Shown: positions 51,930 through 59,766 of the stretch, one piece after another
Position numbering within the stretch: the stretch's first letter is position 1
How the letters are laid out: every line of letters begins with the position of its first letter
NCBI GenBank assembly: GCA_900472395.1
Contig: UCHV01000016.1
Location: 1-64,000 of the forward strand
Length of the DNA stretch: 64,000 nt
DNA from: Hyphomicrobiales bacterium
GTDB lineage: Bacteria > Pseudomonadota > Alphaproteobacteria > Rhizobiales > Rhizobiaceae
Reading direction: 5' to 3'
Translations under genes and position numbers: made by a program
The notes under the pieces: generated by a model
Seen by the model: only the letters and a program-made list of their open reading frames with translations
The model's database searches: none
Told to the model about the DNA's origin: nothing

Positions 51930-51963
51930 GCCGCCAGCCTTTCAACTGGCGGCTTTTGTTTTT
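51930..51963 (+). terminator. Rho-independent terminator
   Basis: An 8-bp stem (GCCGCCAG / CTGGCGGC), an 8-base loop and TTTTGTTTTT. It serves the 65-residue protein gene and lies between convergent genes. Confidence 0.93.
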
Positions 51964-51974
51964 CCGCAAAGCAG

Positions 51975-52478
51975 TCAACGTTTGGCCTGGAGGTCACGCT
52001 CGTCGCGCATCAGGTAGATGCGGGTCAGCACATCCAGATGATCGTACAGCCAGCCGGCCATCGCCAATTCCTGCTCCATGATGCGGGAAAGGACGTCCTG
52101 CGCCTCTGCATCCCCGAGTTCATCGGCAGCAGCCAGCAGAACCCGGTAGCTGGCGATCTCGCCCTGCTCGAAAATGTAGGTCGCCATGGCGCCCTTGACG
52201 ATTTCATCGCCAGCCAGCATGCCGCTTATGCCTTGAGCCGCCGTGCTGAGCTTGCCAGCAACCGTGCGGATCAGCGGTGGGCCGGCATTGCGCTCCAGCA
52301 ATCCACGCAAAAGCTCCTGCTGGTTTTCGGTTTCGACCAGATGTTCCTCCACACGGCCCTTGATGTCCGGATAGTTCTGGATCCTCTTTGCCTGGCTGGT
52401 CAGCATGGTGATCGACTGGCCTTCGGCCGCAAACGCGTCACGAAGCCAGATATTGAAATGATCTTGAACATGGGTCAT
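51975..52478 (-). CDS. Second ferritin-like DUF892 (YciF) protein
   Basis: A 167-residue helical-bundle protein of the DUF892/YciE-YciF group (opening VQDHFNIWLRDAFAAEGQSI; VEEHLVETENQQELLRGLLE; YIFEQGEIASYRVLLAAADE), with Glu/His positions suited to a metal site. It is only distantly similar to the copy at 21673-22170. A perfect stress-type promoter motif stands 48 bases before its start. It is divergent from a 54-residue protein gene that has its own such motif. Confidence 0.82.
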   Translation of the reverse strand: MTHVQDHFNIWLRDAFAAEGQSITMLTSQAKRIQNYPDIKGRVEEHLVETENQQELLRGLLERNAGPPLIRTVAGKLSTAAQGISGMLAGDEIVKGAMATYIFEQGEIASYRVLLAAADELGDAEAQDVLSRIMEQELAMAGWLYDHLDVLTRIYLMRDERDLQAKR

Positions 52479-52525
52479 CGCTCAACCTCTCCTCTCCAAT
52501 GCGCATGCGTTTCAATCAGGCCGAT

Positions 52526-52551
52526 AACGTCGGCAGCATTGAGGCGGTTCC
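52526..52551 (-). promoter_or_regulatory. EcfG-type promoter of the second DUF892 gene
   Basis: On the minus strand, GGAAC at 52551-52547, 17 bases, CGTT at 52529-52526: a perfect consensus match. Confidence 0.7.
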
Positions 52552-52572
52552 GAAAAACGGACACCTGATCAC

Positions 52573-52597
52573 GGAACCTTCCTTTCCCTCGCCTGTT
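52573..52597 (+). promoter_or_regulatory. EcfG-type promoter of the 54-residue protein gene
   Basis: GGAAC at 52573-52577, 16 bases, TGTT at 52594-52597, 39 bases before the ATG at 52637. It is back-to-back with the motif at 52526-52551. Confidence 0.55.
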
Positions 52598-52636
52598 TTC
52601 GAAATAGGCTCCGCAAAGAAAACCAAGGAATATCTC

Positions 52637-52801
52637 ATGCCCGATCCTCGCGAACCGAGCGAACAGCCGCCCATGCCAGCGCCCGACTGGAAGCCTGAAC
52701 CGCCGATCGAGGAACCCGAACCCGACAGGTTGCCCGATGAAGTGCCGCTTCCCAACCCTGACGAAACGGACGCACCTCCGCTTCACGCGGCAAGGCTCTA
52801 G
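52637..52801 (+). CDS. 54-residue Pro/Glu-rich small protein
   Basis: A short acidic protein made mostly of Pro, Glu and Asp (PDPREPSEQPPMPAPDWKPE, then PIEEPEPDRLPDEVPLPNPD), expected to be disordered. AAGGAA lies 7-8 bases before the ATG; an in-frame start at 52499 would cross the promoter motif and is rejected. Its function is unknown. The stress-type promoter and neighbours suggest induction under stress. Confidence 0.6.
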   Translation: MPDPREPSEQPPMPAPDWKPEPPIEEPEPDRLPDEVPLPNPDETDAPPLHAARL

Positions 52802-52855
52802 GAAAAACAGCGAGTAATCGAAAATCCGCAATGGACGCGCGGTTCCCCGAAAGAG

Positions 52856-52880
52856 GGAACCAGCCACGCGCCCGCGCGTT
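52856..52880 (+). promoter_or_regulatory. EcfG-type promoter of the phospholipase D-like gene
   Basis: GGAAC at 52856-52860, 16 bases, CGTT at 52877-52880: a perfect consensus match, 42 bases before the ATG at 52923. Confidence 0.7.
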
Positions 52881-52922
52881 ATCGGCCACGACGGATGATC
52901 GAGATCTAACCACGTGTACCCG

Positions 52923-54428
52923 ATGAGCGAAAAGAGCCGTATTTCCTCAAGTGAAATGCCGGAAACCATTATCAAGCATGGCCGGAATGCCTGGCGCACC
53001 GCCATGGCGGACAAGACGGCGTTCCTCATCGATGGCGCGGATTATTATCGCCGCCTCGAACAGGTTATCCGGCGCGCCAGAAAATCGATTTTCATTATCG
53101 GCTGGGACTTCAATCCCGATATTCTGCTGCGGCCCGGCGAGGCAGACAGCCCCACCATCGGCACGCTGTTGCGCGCCCAAGTCGAGGCAGAGCCGAACCT
53201 TGAAGTACGCATTCTCGTCTGGGGCATGGGTCCGGTCTATTCGGGCAAAAGCTTTCGCATGTTCGGCGAAATGGACTGGAACGCCCACGAGCGCATGTCG
53301 CTGCGCTTCGATTTCCGCCACCCGTTGCGCGCCAGCCATCACCAGAAGATCGTCTGCATCGACGATGCCGTTGCCTTTCTCGGCGGCATAGACCTGACGG
53401 CCCGCCGCTGGGACACGCGTGACCACACTGTCGAAGAGCCTTTACGCATTTCGCCGGACGGCAAGCCTTATGGCCCGGTGCATGACATGCAGGCGATGGT
53501 TTCGGGAGAGGCCGCCGGTATTGTCGGCGAAGTGGCGCGCAAACGCTGGAAGCGGGCGACACGCGAGGTGGTGCCGCTCGATCCGCAGACAGACTGCCGA
53601 CATGCCGAAACGTTATGGCCTGACGACCTTGAGCCTGCGCTTCGAGATTGTCCGACCGGGCTGGCGCTCACCATGCCCTGGCGCTGGCACGGCAAACGCG
53701 GCCACCGCGAATCCATCCGCCTCACGCATGATGCGCTGCGCGCAGCAACACGCCATATCTATCTCGAGTCCCAATATCTTGCCTCATTCGGCGTTGCGCG
53801 CACCATTGCAGCGCGGCTGCAGGAGGAGAACGGGCCGGAAATCGTCATCCTCGTTACCCGCGAATCCCATGGTTTCCTTGAGAAGGTGATGATGGGCAAC
53901 AACCGCAACCGGTTGATCCGAAAGCTGAAGCGCGCCGACCGGTTCAACCGCCTGCGCGTCTATTTTGCCGTGACATCGGACGCCGCAGGCCTCGAGCGGG
54001 AAATCATCATTCATTCCAAGCTCATCGTCATCGACGACCGGTTGCTGCGCATCGGCTCCTCCAACCTGAACTACCGGTCGGAGGGACTGGATACGGAATC
54101 CGATCTTGCCTTTGAACCGGTCACTGCGGAAGGCCGCGAGGCGATCACCGCCATGCGCGACGATCTGCTTGCCGAACATCTGGGTGTGACACCGGCCGAA
54201 ATCACTGCCTCGTTGGAGGAGACGGGTTCGATGCTGGTGACGATCGATCGTTACAACGCCGGCACAAGGGGCCTGCGTCCCTTTAATGTCGATATCACCA
54301 AGGGCGAGACGGATTCGGTGATCGGCACCAGTATCGCAGACCCGAAACGCCCCTTCTGGCCATACCAGCAGGTGCGCTCGCTGTTTCGCCTAAGCCTCTC
54401 GCGCCTGACCCTGGGCCTGCTGCGCTGA
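52923..54428 (+). CDS. Phospholipase D superfamily protein, cardiolipin synthase B (YbhO)-like
   Basis: A 501-residue protein with two HKD active-site motifs: ASHHQKIVCIDDAVAFLGG (about residue 140) and IIHSKLIVIDDRLLRIGSSN (about 360). There is no membrane segment. PLD enzymes with this layout make cardiolipin or transfer phosphatidyl groups. Next to it are homologues of E. coli YbhN and YbhP, which flank clsB (ybhO), so a ClsB-like role is the best guess. The start is uncertain: ATG at 52923, with a GTG at 52914 and an ATG at 52956 as alternatives; none has a strong ribosome site. Its 3' end overlaps the convergent YbhN-like gene by 39 bases. Confidence 0.88.
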   Translation: MSEKSRISSSEMPETIIKHGRNAWRTAMADKTAFLIDGADYYRRLEQVIRRARKSIFIIGWDFNPDILLRPGEADSPTIGTLLRAQVEAEPNLEVRILVWGMGPVYSGKSFRMFGEMDWNAHERMSLRFDFRHPLRASHHQKIVCIDDAVAFLGGIDLTARRWDTRDHTVEEPLRISPDGKPYGPVHDMQAMVSGEAAGIVGEVARKRWKRATREVVPLDPQTDCRHAETLWPDDLEPALRDCPTGLALTMPWRWHGKRGHRESIRLTHDALRAATRHIYLESQYLASFGVARTIAARLQEENGPEIVILVTRESHGFLEKVMMGNNRNRLIRKLKRADRFNRLRVYFAVTSDAAGLEREIIIHSKLIVIDDRLLRIGSSNLNYRSEGLDTESDLAFEPVTAEGREAITAMRDDLLAEHLGVTPAEITASLEETGSMLVTIDRYNAGTRGLRPFNVDITKGETDSVIGTSIADPKRPFWPYQQVRSLFRLSLSRLTLGLLR

Positions 54429-55367
54429 GCGCACCGGCCGCCGGCGAAAATACGCTTCGCTGGCAATCAAAAGCGGAACGCCGATCAAAAGCGGCACGAA
54501 ATAATAAAGCGCCCTGAATACCACCAGCGCACCGATGGAGGCGCTTGCGGGCATGAGGCTGATCATCGCCGCTTCCAGCACACCGAGACCACCTGGCACA
54601 TGGCTGAGGATTGCGGCCAGCATGGCAGTAACATAAGCCGCGGCCACCTCAAGATAACCGGCATCGGTGAACGTCGTCATCAGCTGGTAAAGCGCTGCCG
54701 CCACGCAGGCAAAATTGGCGGTGCCTATGGCCACCTGAGCGATGGCGATATCGGCGCGCGGCGGCTCCAGTTTCCACGAGCGCAAGCGCAAGGTCCGCCG
54801 CACCCTGGCGCAAAAGACGATATAAAGCACCGGCCCCGCCAGAAGCACGAAACCGAGCGTCCGCTTGGCCGCGGTATCCAGATCCAGCAGGTCCAGACCA
54901 TCCCCCGGCTGCAGAACCAGCGCCAGACCTGCCAGCGTCATCAAACCCAGTGCGACAGTGACACCGCAAAACAGGATGATCTTCGCCACCTGCTCGCCGG
55001 AAAGTCCCCAGCGCGAATAAAAGCGATAACGCACCGTGCCGCTGGAAAGCGCCGCAACTCCAATATTGTGGCCGATGGAGAGCGCCGTAAACGATGTCAA
55101 AGCCGCCTTTCGATATGGCAGCGGCCGTCCGACATATCTGAGCGCCAGCATATCGAACCAGCTGAGGCAAACGTAAGACGCAATGACAAAACCAAAACCG
55201 CTGGCAATGCGCCAGGCCGGGATTTCGCGCATCGACGCACGGATATCGGCAATGCTGTATCGTCCCAGCGCACGGTAGACGAGATAAGCGGCGATGCAGA
55301 CGGCAAGCGCGATGACGATCCTGATAAACTGCCGCTTCACCCTGCCTTGCTCCTTCGATCCTGCCAT
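54390..55367 (-). CDS. YbhN-like integral membrane protein (lysylphosphatidylglycerol synthase TM family)
   Basis: A 325-residue protein with about eight membrane helices, of the LPG_synthase_TM/UPF0104 family (ASYVCLSWFDMLALRYVGRP, SIGHNIGVAALSSGTVRYRF, SHVPGGLGVLEAAMISLMP). In MprF this domain flips aminoacyl-lipids. Stand-alone YbhN proteins have been linked to lipid transport, but the role is not settled. It lacks the cytoplasmic aminoacyl-transferase domain. The start ATG at 55367 has only a distant GAGGA. It is divergent from the endonuclease/phosphatase gene. Confidence 0.87.
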   Translation of the reverse strand: MAGSKEQGRVKRQFIRIVIALAVCIAAYLVYRALGRYSIADIRASMREIPAWRIASGFGFVIASYVCLSWFDMLALRYVGRPLPYRKAALTSFTALSIGHNIGVAALSSGTVRYRFYSRWGLSGEQVAKIILFCGVTVALGLMTLAGLALVLQPGDGLDLLDLDTAAKRTLGFVLLAGPVLYIVFCARVRRTLRLRSWKLEPPRADIAIAQVAIGTANFACVAAALYQLMTTFTDAGYLEVAAAYVTAMLAAILSHVPGGLGVLEAAMISLMPASASIGALVVFRALYYFVPLLIGVPLLIASEAYFRRRPVRSAQQAQGQAREA

Positions 55368-55389
55368 GGAGAAAATACGTCCTCGAAGC

Positions 55390-55417
55390 GGAACGAAAAG
55401 ACGGCCAAACGTGTTCC
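55390..55417. promoter_or_regulatory. Two interlocked divergent EcfG-type promoters
   Basis: On the plus strand, GGAAC at 55390-55394, 17 bases, TGTT at 55412-55415. On the minus strand, GGAAC at 55417-55413, 17 bases, CGTT at 55395-55392. Each -35 element overlaps the other's -10 within 28 bases, so RNA polymerase could occupy only one direction at a time. Confidence 0.6.
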
Positions 55418-55424
55418 CTGCGTC

Positions 55425-56192
55425 ATGAACGACCGTCCGACAATTTTGGCGCCAACCGCGCCTGCCGCGGCCACCCGGCGCCTGAAAATCCTCAGTTACA
55501 ACGTGCATTCCTGCATCGGCACCGACAAACGGCTGGATCCTGCCCGCATCGCCGACGTCATTGCCGGGCTGGAACCGGACATTATCGGCCTGCAGGAACT
55601 GGATGTCGGCCGCAGGCGCAGCGGCAGTATCGATCAGGCGCATGTGATTGCCTCGCTCCTGAAGATGCACTTTCACTTTCACCCCGCGCTGAAAGTGGAG
55701 GACGAACATTACGGCGACGCCATCCTGACCGCCTTCCCGCTTCGCCTCGTCAAGGCGGCCGGCCTGCCGTCCTATGGCGAGCCGCGTGGAGCACTGTGGG
55801 CGGAAATCGATATCGGTGGGCGGCCGCTGCAGATATTCAACACGCATCTCGGCCTGTTGCGCCGCGAACGCGTGCGCCAGTCGGCAATCATCACCGGCCC
55901 GGAATGGGTCAATCATCCCGATGCTATCGGAAAACCGCGTCTGCTGATGGGGGATTTCAACTCCGTTCCCTCATCGCCGGCCTACCGCCAGCTTTCGGGG
56001 TCCATGCGGGATATCGGCGTCGAGACCGGCAGGGTGGCGAGCCGCACCTTTCCATCCCGTTTTCCGTTGCTGCGGCTGGATCATGTCTTTGTCGCCGACG
56101 GGCCGAAGATCGTCGAAACCGAAGCGGTGTCGACACCCCTGACACGGCTTGCCTCCGATCACCTGCCATTGCTCGCACAGATTGATTTTTAA
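55425..56192 (+). CDS. Endonuclease/exonuclease/phosphatase family protein (YbhP-like)
   Basis: A 255-residue Mg-dependent phosphohydrolase of the EEP fold. Motifs in order are LKILSYNVHSCIG (Asn), IIGLQELD (metal-binding Glu), FNTHLGLL, GDFNSVPSSPAY (Asp/Asn), RLDHVFV and SDHLPLLAQI (Asp-His). The substrate could be nucleic acid or a phospholipid head group; linkage to the PLD-like and YbhN-like genes favours lipid phosphate chemistry. The start ATG at 55425 lies 9 bases after the -10 element of its promoter and has no ribosome site, suggesting a leaderless message. Confidence 0.9.
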   Translation: MNDRPTILAPTAPAAATRRLKILSYNVHSCIGTDKRLDPARIADVIAGLEPDIIGLQELDVGRRRSGSIDQAHVIASLLKMHFHFHPALKVEDEHYGDAILTAFPLRLVKAAGLPSYGEPRGALWAEIDIGGRPLQIFNTHLGLLRRERVRQSAIITGPEWVNHPDAIGKPRLLMGDFNSVPSSPAYRQLSGSMRDIGVETGRVASRTFPSRFPLLRLDHVFVADGPKIVETEAVSTPLTRLASDHLPLLAQIDF

Positions 56193-56281
56193 GACACGGA
56201 ACCAAATTGCGCGAACGATGTTGAAGCTGCGTGTCGGTGCTGCAACCGCAGCGACGGCGCGTCATGGATACCTCCCCCTCT

Positions 56282-56318
56282 GGCGCTTCCCTTGATCGAA
56301 GGGAAGCGCCTTTCTTTT
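56282..56318 (+). terminator. Rho-independent terminator
   Basis: A perfect 10-bp stem (GGCGCTTCCC / GGGAAGCGCC) with a 9-base loop, then TTTCTTTT. It lies between the EEP-family gene and the convergent amino acid permease gene. Confidence 0.9.
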
Positions 56319-56327
56319 GGGGAACGA

Positions 56328-57146
56328 TCAGCCGCCTCGGTTCGGGATCCGGTTTTCAAGAAAGCGGAAAGCGACAACGAGAATTCCGGTCAGGACCAGA
56401 TAGATGAGAGCCAGCAGAAGGAGCGGCTCGTATGTCAGGAACGTATCCTGCCGCACTTTCGAGATAACCGAATAGGTATCGACGACGGTGATCGTCGCAA
56501 CGAGCGGCGTCGACTTGAGCTGCAAGATGGTTTCACCGTTCAGTGTCGGCAGCGAGCGCTGGATGGCGCGCGGCAGCCAGATGCGGCGAAACAGGGTGAA
56601 ACGCCCCATGCCGAAAGCACGCGCCGCCTCCAGCTCTCCCTTCGGCACCCCGGCAAAGGCTCCGCGCATGACTTCGCCTTCATAGGCCGCGAAAGACAGA
56701 AGCAGCGCCGTAAAGCCATAAGGCCAGGCCTGACGCAGGTAAGGCCACATGAAGGACTGGCGGATTTCCGGGAACTGCGCAAACACCGAACCGAGACCGT
56801 AATAAAGCAGCCAAAGCTGCAGGAGCAGCGGCGTGCCACGGATGATGGTGCAGAAACCGTTGGCCAGCCATGCCAGCGGCCGTGGCCCCGTCACCTGTGC
56901 CAAACCGAGCGGCACGGCCAGCAAAAAGCCGAAAAACGATGTCGTGGCCAGAAGCACCAGCGTTTGCCAGATGCCGGCAATCAGCCGGTCCTGATACTTC
57001 GGCACCCAATCCCAACGCATGAACACGACGGCACAGACGAAAATGCCGAGGAAAATCGCCATCAGAAACAGGCGGTGCGGTTCCATGAGGCTGCGGGCCT
57101 TCGGCGGCTTGTAGGCGGGCAGAAGAGTTGCTTCATCCTTGATCAT
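56328..57146 (-). CDS. Polar amino acid ABC importer permease (HisM type)
   Basis: A 272-residue permease of the histidine/arginine/lysine/octopine class. It has about five membrane helices and the family motifs QTLVLLATTSFFGFLLAVPL, IIRGTPLLLQLWLLYYGLGS and the EAA loop KGELEAARAFGMGRFTLFRR. It ends with RFLENRIPNRGG. It lies one base after the sister permease gene; the operon order is ATPase, binding protein, HisQ-like, HisM-like. Confidence 0.92.
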   Translation of the reverse strand: MIKDEATLLPAYKPPKARSLMEPHRLFLMAIFLGIFVCAVVFMRWDWVPKYQDRLIAGIWQTLVLLATTSFFGFLLAVPLGLAQVTGPRPLAWLANGFCTIIRGTPLLLQLWLLYYGLGSVFAQFPEIRQSFMWPYLRQAWPYGFTALLLSFAAYEGEVMRGAFAGVPKGELEAARAFGMGRFTLFRRIWLPRAIQRSLPTLNGETILQLKSTPLVATITVVDTYSVISKVRQDTFLTYEPLLLLALIYLVLTGILVVAFRFLENRIPNRGG

Positions 57147-57147
57147 C

Positions 57148-57855
57148 TCACGCCTCCCGCGCCATGCCGCGGCGCGACCGTTTTTCGATCATGCCGATAA
57201 TGACGTTGGAGATCAGCGTTACCGCGAGATAGAGCGCACCGGCCGCCAGGAAGAAGGTCATGTAATGTTTGGTGGAACCAGCGGCCTGTCGGGTGACCAG
57301 CGTCAGTTCGGAGAAGCCGACGACGGCGAGAAGCGCGGTATCCTTGGTGGCGATCAGCCAGAGATTGGACAGGCCCGGCACGGCATAAGGCAGCATGGCC
57401 GGCAGGGTGATGCGGCGAAGCGTCATCAGCGGCGACATGCCGTAAGCGCGCGCCGCCTCGATCTGACCCGGCGGAATGGCCTTGATGGCGCCGCGCAGCA
57501 CTTCGGTGGAATAGGCTCCCTGCACCACGCCGATGACGAATATGCCGGCGGCAAGCCCGCTGATATCCACGGATGGCAGGCCAAGCAGGTGCATCAGCTG
57601 GTTCACGAGGTCCGTGCCCGCATAATAAAGCAGGAGGATCAGAACCAGCTCGGGAATGGCGCGCACCAGTGTCGTATAGACTTCCAGCAGGTCGCGAACG
57701 ATTGGCCCGCCATAAAGCTTGCCGGATGCACCGCCGATGCCGATGACGAGACCGAGCAGATAACCGCCGACGGCAAGCTGCAGCGAACTGAAAAGACCGG
57801 CCAGCAGGACGCCGCCCCACCCCGGGGGAGAAAGAGCAAGCAGGCTCAGGTCCAT
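57148..57855 (-). CDS. Polar amino acid ABC importer permease (HisQ type)
   Basis: A 235-residue permease forming the channel with the HisM-type subunit. It shows LLAGLFSSLQLAVGGYLLGL, TTLVRAIPELVLILLLYYAG and the EAA loop PGQIEAARAYGMSPLMTLRR. The substrate class (basic amino acids or opines) is inferred from family resemblance and from the guanidino-enzyme genes downstream of the divergent promoter. Confidence 0.92.
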   Translation of the reverse strand: MDLSLLALSPPGWGGVLLAGLFSSLQLAVGGYLLGLVIGIGGASGKLYGGPIVRDLLEVYTTLVRAIPELVLILLLYYAGTDLVNQLMHLLGLPSVDISGLAAGIFVIGVVQGAYSTEVLRGAIKAIPPGQIEAARAYGMSPLMTLRRITLPAMLPYAVPGLSNLWLIATKDTALLAVVGFSELTLVTRQAAGSTKHYMTFFLAAGALYLAVTLISNVIIGMIEKRSRRGMAREA

Positions 57856-57905
57856 GGATTTACCGCCATACTAGGATCGGCTCCGTCAGGAGGGATCAAA
57901 ACAGA

Positions 57906-57936
57906 ACGGCTCCGACGGGCAAGCCGCCGGAACCGC
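57906..57936 (-). terminator. Attenuator-like hairpin between binding-protein and permease genes
   Basis: On the minus strand a GC-rich stem (about 12 bp with two G-U pairs: CGGTTCCGGCGG pairing with CCGTCGGAGCCG) is followed by TTCTGTTTT, 13 bases past the binding-protein stop. It looks like a partial terminator within the operon. Confidence 0.6.
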
Positions 57937-57949
57937 TAAAATCAGGCAA

Positions 57950-58732
57950 TCACTTGCCGTAAACGTCGAAGTCGAAATAGTTCTTGGTGAACTTCTCATA
58001 GGTGCCGTTGGCGCGGATCGCCTTGATGGCGGCGTTGAGCTTGCCCTTCAGCGCGTCATCGCCCTTGCGTACGCCGAAACCGATACCGGGGCCGAGAACC
58101 ACCGGATCATCGGCAACATCGCCCTTTTTGTCGCAGCAAGCCTTGCCCTGCTCCGAGTTGAGGAAGGCATCGAGCGTGATCGCATCGGCGAAAACGGCAT
58201 CGAGACGACCGGCGGCCAGATCGTTATTGGCTTCGTCCAGCGTCTGGTATTCCTTCAGTTCGCTGACAGCATCCTTGAAATGCTTCTGCGCATATTCCGC
58301 ATGGATGGTCGACACCTGCACACCGACGATCTTGCCCTTCAGGCCGGCAGCATCAGGCGTGAACGTCGCTTCCTTCGGACCCGCAAGCGATGCGGGCGTG
58401 TTATAATACTTGTCGGAAAAATCGATCGTCTTCAGCCGTTCCTCGGTGATCGACATGGACGACAGGATGGCATCGATCTTCTTGCTGGTCAGCGCCGGGA
58501 TGAGGCCGTCCCAGGAGATCGGTGTGAGCTCGCATTCCAGCTTGGCTTCCGCACAGACGGCGTTCATCAGATCGATTTCCCAACCGACCCACTTGCCGCT
58601 GGCATCGGGCGATGTGAACGGCGGATAGGGCTCGGCCGAAACGCCCATCTTGACCGTTTCGGCAGATGCTGCGCCAACAGCGGCAACGCCAACCAGCGCT
58701 GCGAGAGCCACGGTCTTCAAAATGCTCTTCAT
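57950..58732 (-). CDS. Periplasmic basic amino acid-binding protein (HisJ/ArgT type)
   Basis: A 260-residue family 3 solute-binding protein. The signal peptide is about 24 residues (ending ASA-ETVK), then VKMGVSAEPYPPFTSPDASG, GWEIDLMNAVCAEAKLECEL, the SMSITEERLKTIDFSDKYY signature and GFGVRKGDDALKGKLNAAIK. Family resemblance points to arginine, lysine, histidine or octopine-like ligands. It is second in the operon, 39 bases after the ATPase gene. Confidence 0.92.
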   Translation of the reverse strand: MKSILKTVALAALVGVAAVGAASAETVKMGVSAEPYPPFTSPDASGKWVGWEIDLMNAVCAEAKLECELTPISWDGLIPALTSKKIDAILSSMSITEERLKTIDFSDKYYNTPASLAGPKEATFTPDAAGLKGKIVGVQVSTIHAEYAQKHFKDAVSELKEYQTLDEANNDLAAGRLDAVFADAITLDAFLNSEQGKACCDKKGDVADDPVVLGPGIGFGVRKGDDALKGKLNAAIKAIRANGTYEKFTKNYFDFDVYGK

Positions 58733-58771
58733 GGTTTGTCCCCTTGATGTTTGCAGGATTTTTCTGGTTCT

Positions 58772-59545
58772 TCAGTGAATGGAGCTGATGAATTTCTTCA
58801 GCCGCTCCGATTTCGGATCTTCGAAAATCGCCTGTGGCGGCCCCTGTTCCTCGATGACGCCGCCATGCAGGAAAACCACATGGCTCGCCACCTGTCGGGC
58901 AAATTTCATCTCGTGCGTGACGAGGATCATCGTGCGCTTTTCCTGCGCCAGATCGCCGATGACCGAAAGAACCTCGCCCACCAGTTCCGGATCGAGCGCG
59001 GACGTCGGCTCGTCGAACAACATGACCAGCGGCTGGATCGCAAGCGCACGGGCAATAGCGGCGCGCTGCTGTTGTCCACCGGACATGAAGGCCGGATAGA
59101 CATCGCGCTTTTCGTAAAGCCCGACGCGCTTGAGAAGCGTTTCGGCCACGGCGATTGCCTGATCGCGCGGCTGCTTGAGCACGTTCACCGGCACTTCGAT
59201 AACGTTTTGAAGAACGGTCATGTGCTGCCAGAGATTGAAACTCTGAAACACCATGCCGAGCTGGGTGCGGATGCGCTGCACCTGACGACGGTTGGCCGGC
59301 GTCAATCCGCCCTGGCCGTCCGCTTTCATTTCGATCTCTTCGCCATGGACCGTAACCGATCCGGCACTCGGCAGTTCAAGCATGTTGATGCAACGCAGGA
59401 GCGTCGATTTGCCGGAACCCGAGCCGCCTATGATGGCAATCACATCACCCTGTTTGGCCGTCAGGGACACACCCTTCAGGACCTCAAGCGGGCCAAACCG
59501 CTTGTGGAGGTTTTTCACCTCGATGGCTTGCGCCGTATCGTTCAT
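58772..59545 (-). CDS. Polar amino acid ABC importer ATP-binding protein (HisP type)
   Basis: A 257-residue ATPase. Walker A is GGSGSGKST, the signature MSGGQQQRAAIARAL, Walker B VMLFDEPTSALDPELV, and the switch His in LVTHEMKFARQV. A HisP-type inserted segment (about 60-80, with a Gly-rich GQGGLTPANRRQ) is present. The ATG at 59545 was chosen; a GTG at 59557 would add four residues. It is the first gene of the importer operon and is divergent from the guanidino hydrolase gene. Confidence 0.92.
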   Translation of the reverse strand: MNDTAQAIEVKNLHKRFGPLEVLKGVSLTAKQGDVIAIIGGSGSGKSTLLRCINMLELPSAGSVTVHGEEIEMKADGQGGLTPANRRQVQRIRTQLGMVFQSFNLWQHMTVLQNVIEVPVNVLKQPRDQAIAVAETLLKRVGLYEKRDVYPAFMSGGQQQRAAIARALAIQPLVMLFDEPTSALDPELVGEVLSVIGDLAQEKRTMILVTHEMKFARQVASHVVFLHGGVIEEQGPPQAIFEDPKSERLKKFISSIH

Positions 59546-59677
59546 TAACACCGTCACCGCCAGGCGTTCGCCGCCCGATCTACTGTTTTGACTTGTTCCC
59601 CCAGCGCATATCCTGGAGACGCCCCGCTGGTATTGCAGCCCTATTTTTCGGCAACTTTTGCACTTGTCCTAAAATTA

Positions 59678-59701
59678 CTCAAGCGTATAATAAGCTTTGA
59701 G
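59678..59701. promoter_or_regulatory. Inverted repeat in the divergent promoter region (candidate operator)
   Basis: CTCAAGC at 59678-59684 and GCTTTGAG at 59694-59701 form a near-perfect inverted repeat around an AT-rich centre (GTATAATAA, itself -10-like). It lies between the importer operon and the hydrolase-regulator-aminotransferase operon and is a candidate site for the TetR-type regulator encoded downstream. Confidence 0.4.
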
Positions 59702-59766
59702 CAAGGGCCTGCAGGGCTTTTGCGCCATCCACATATGATCCACCCACATATTTCTAGGGGTTTTAC

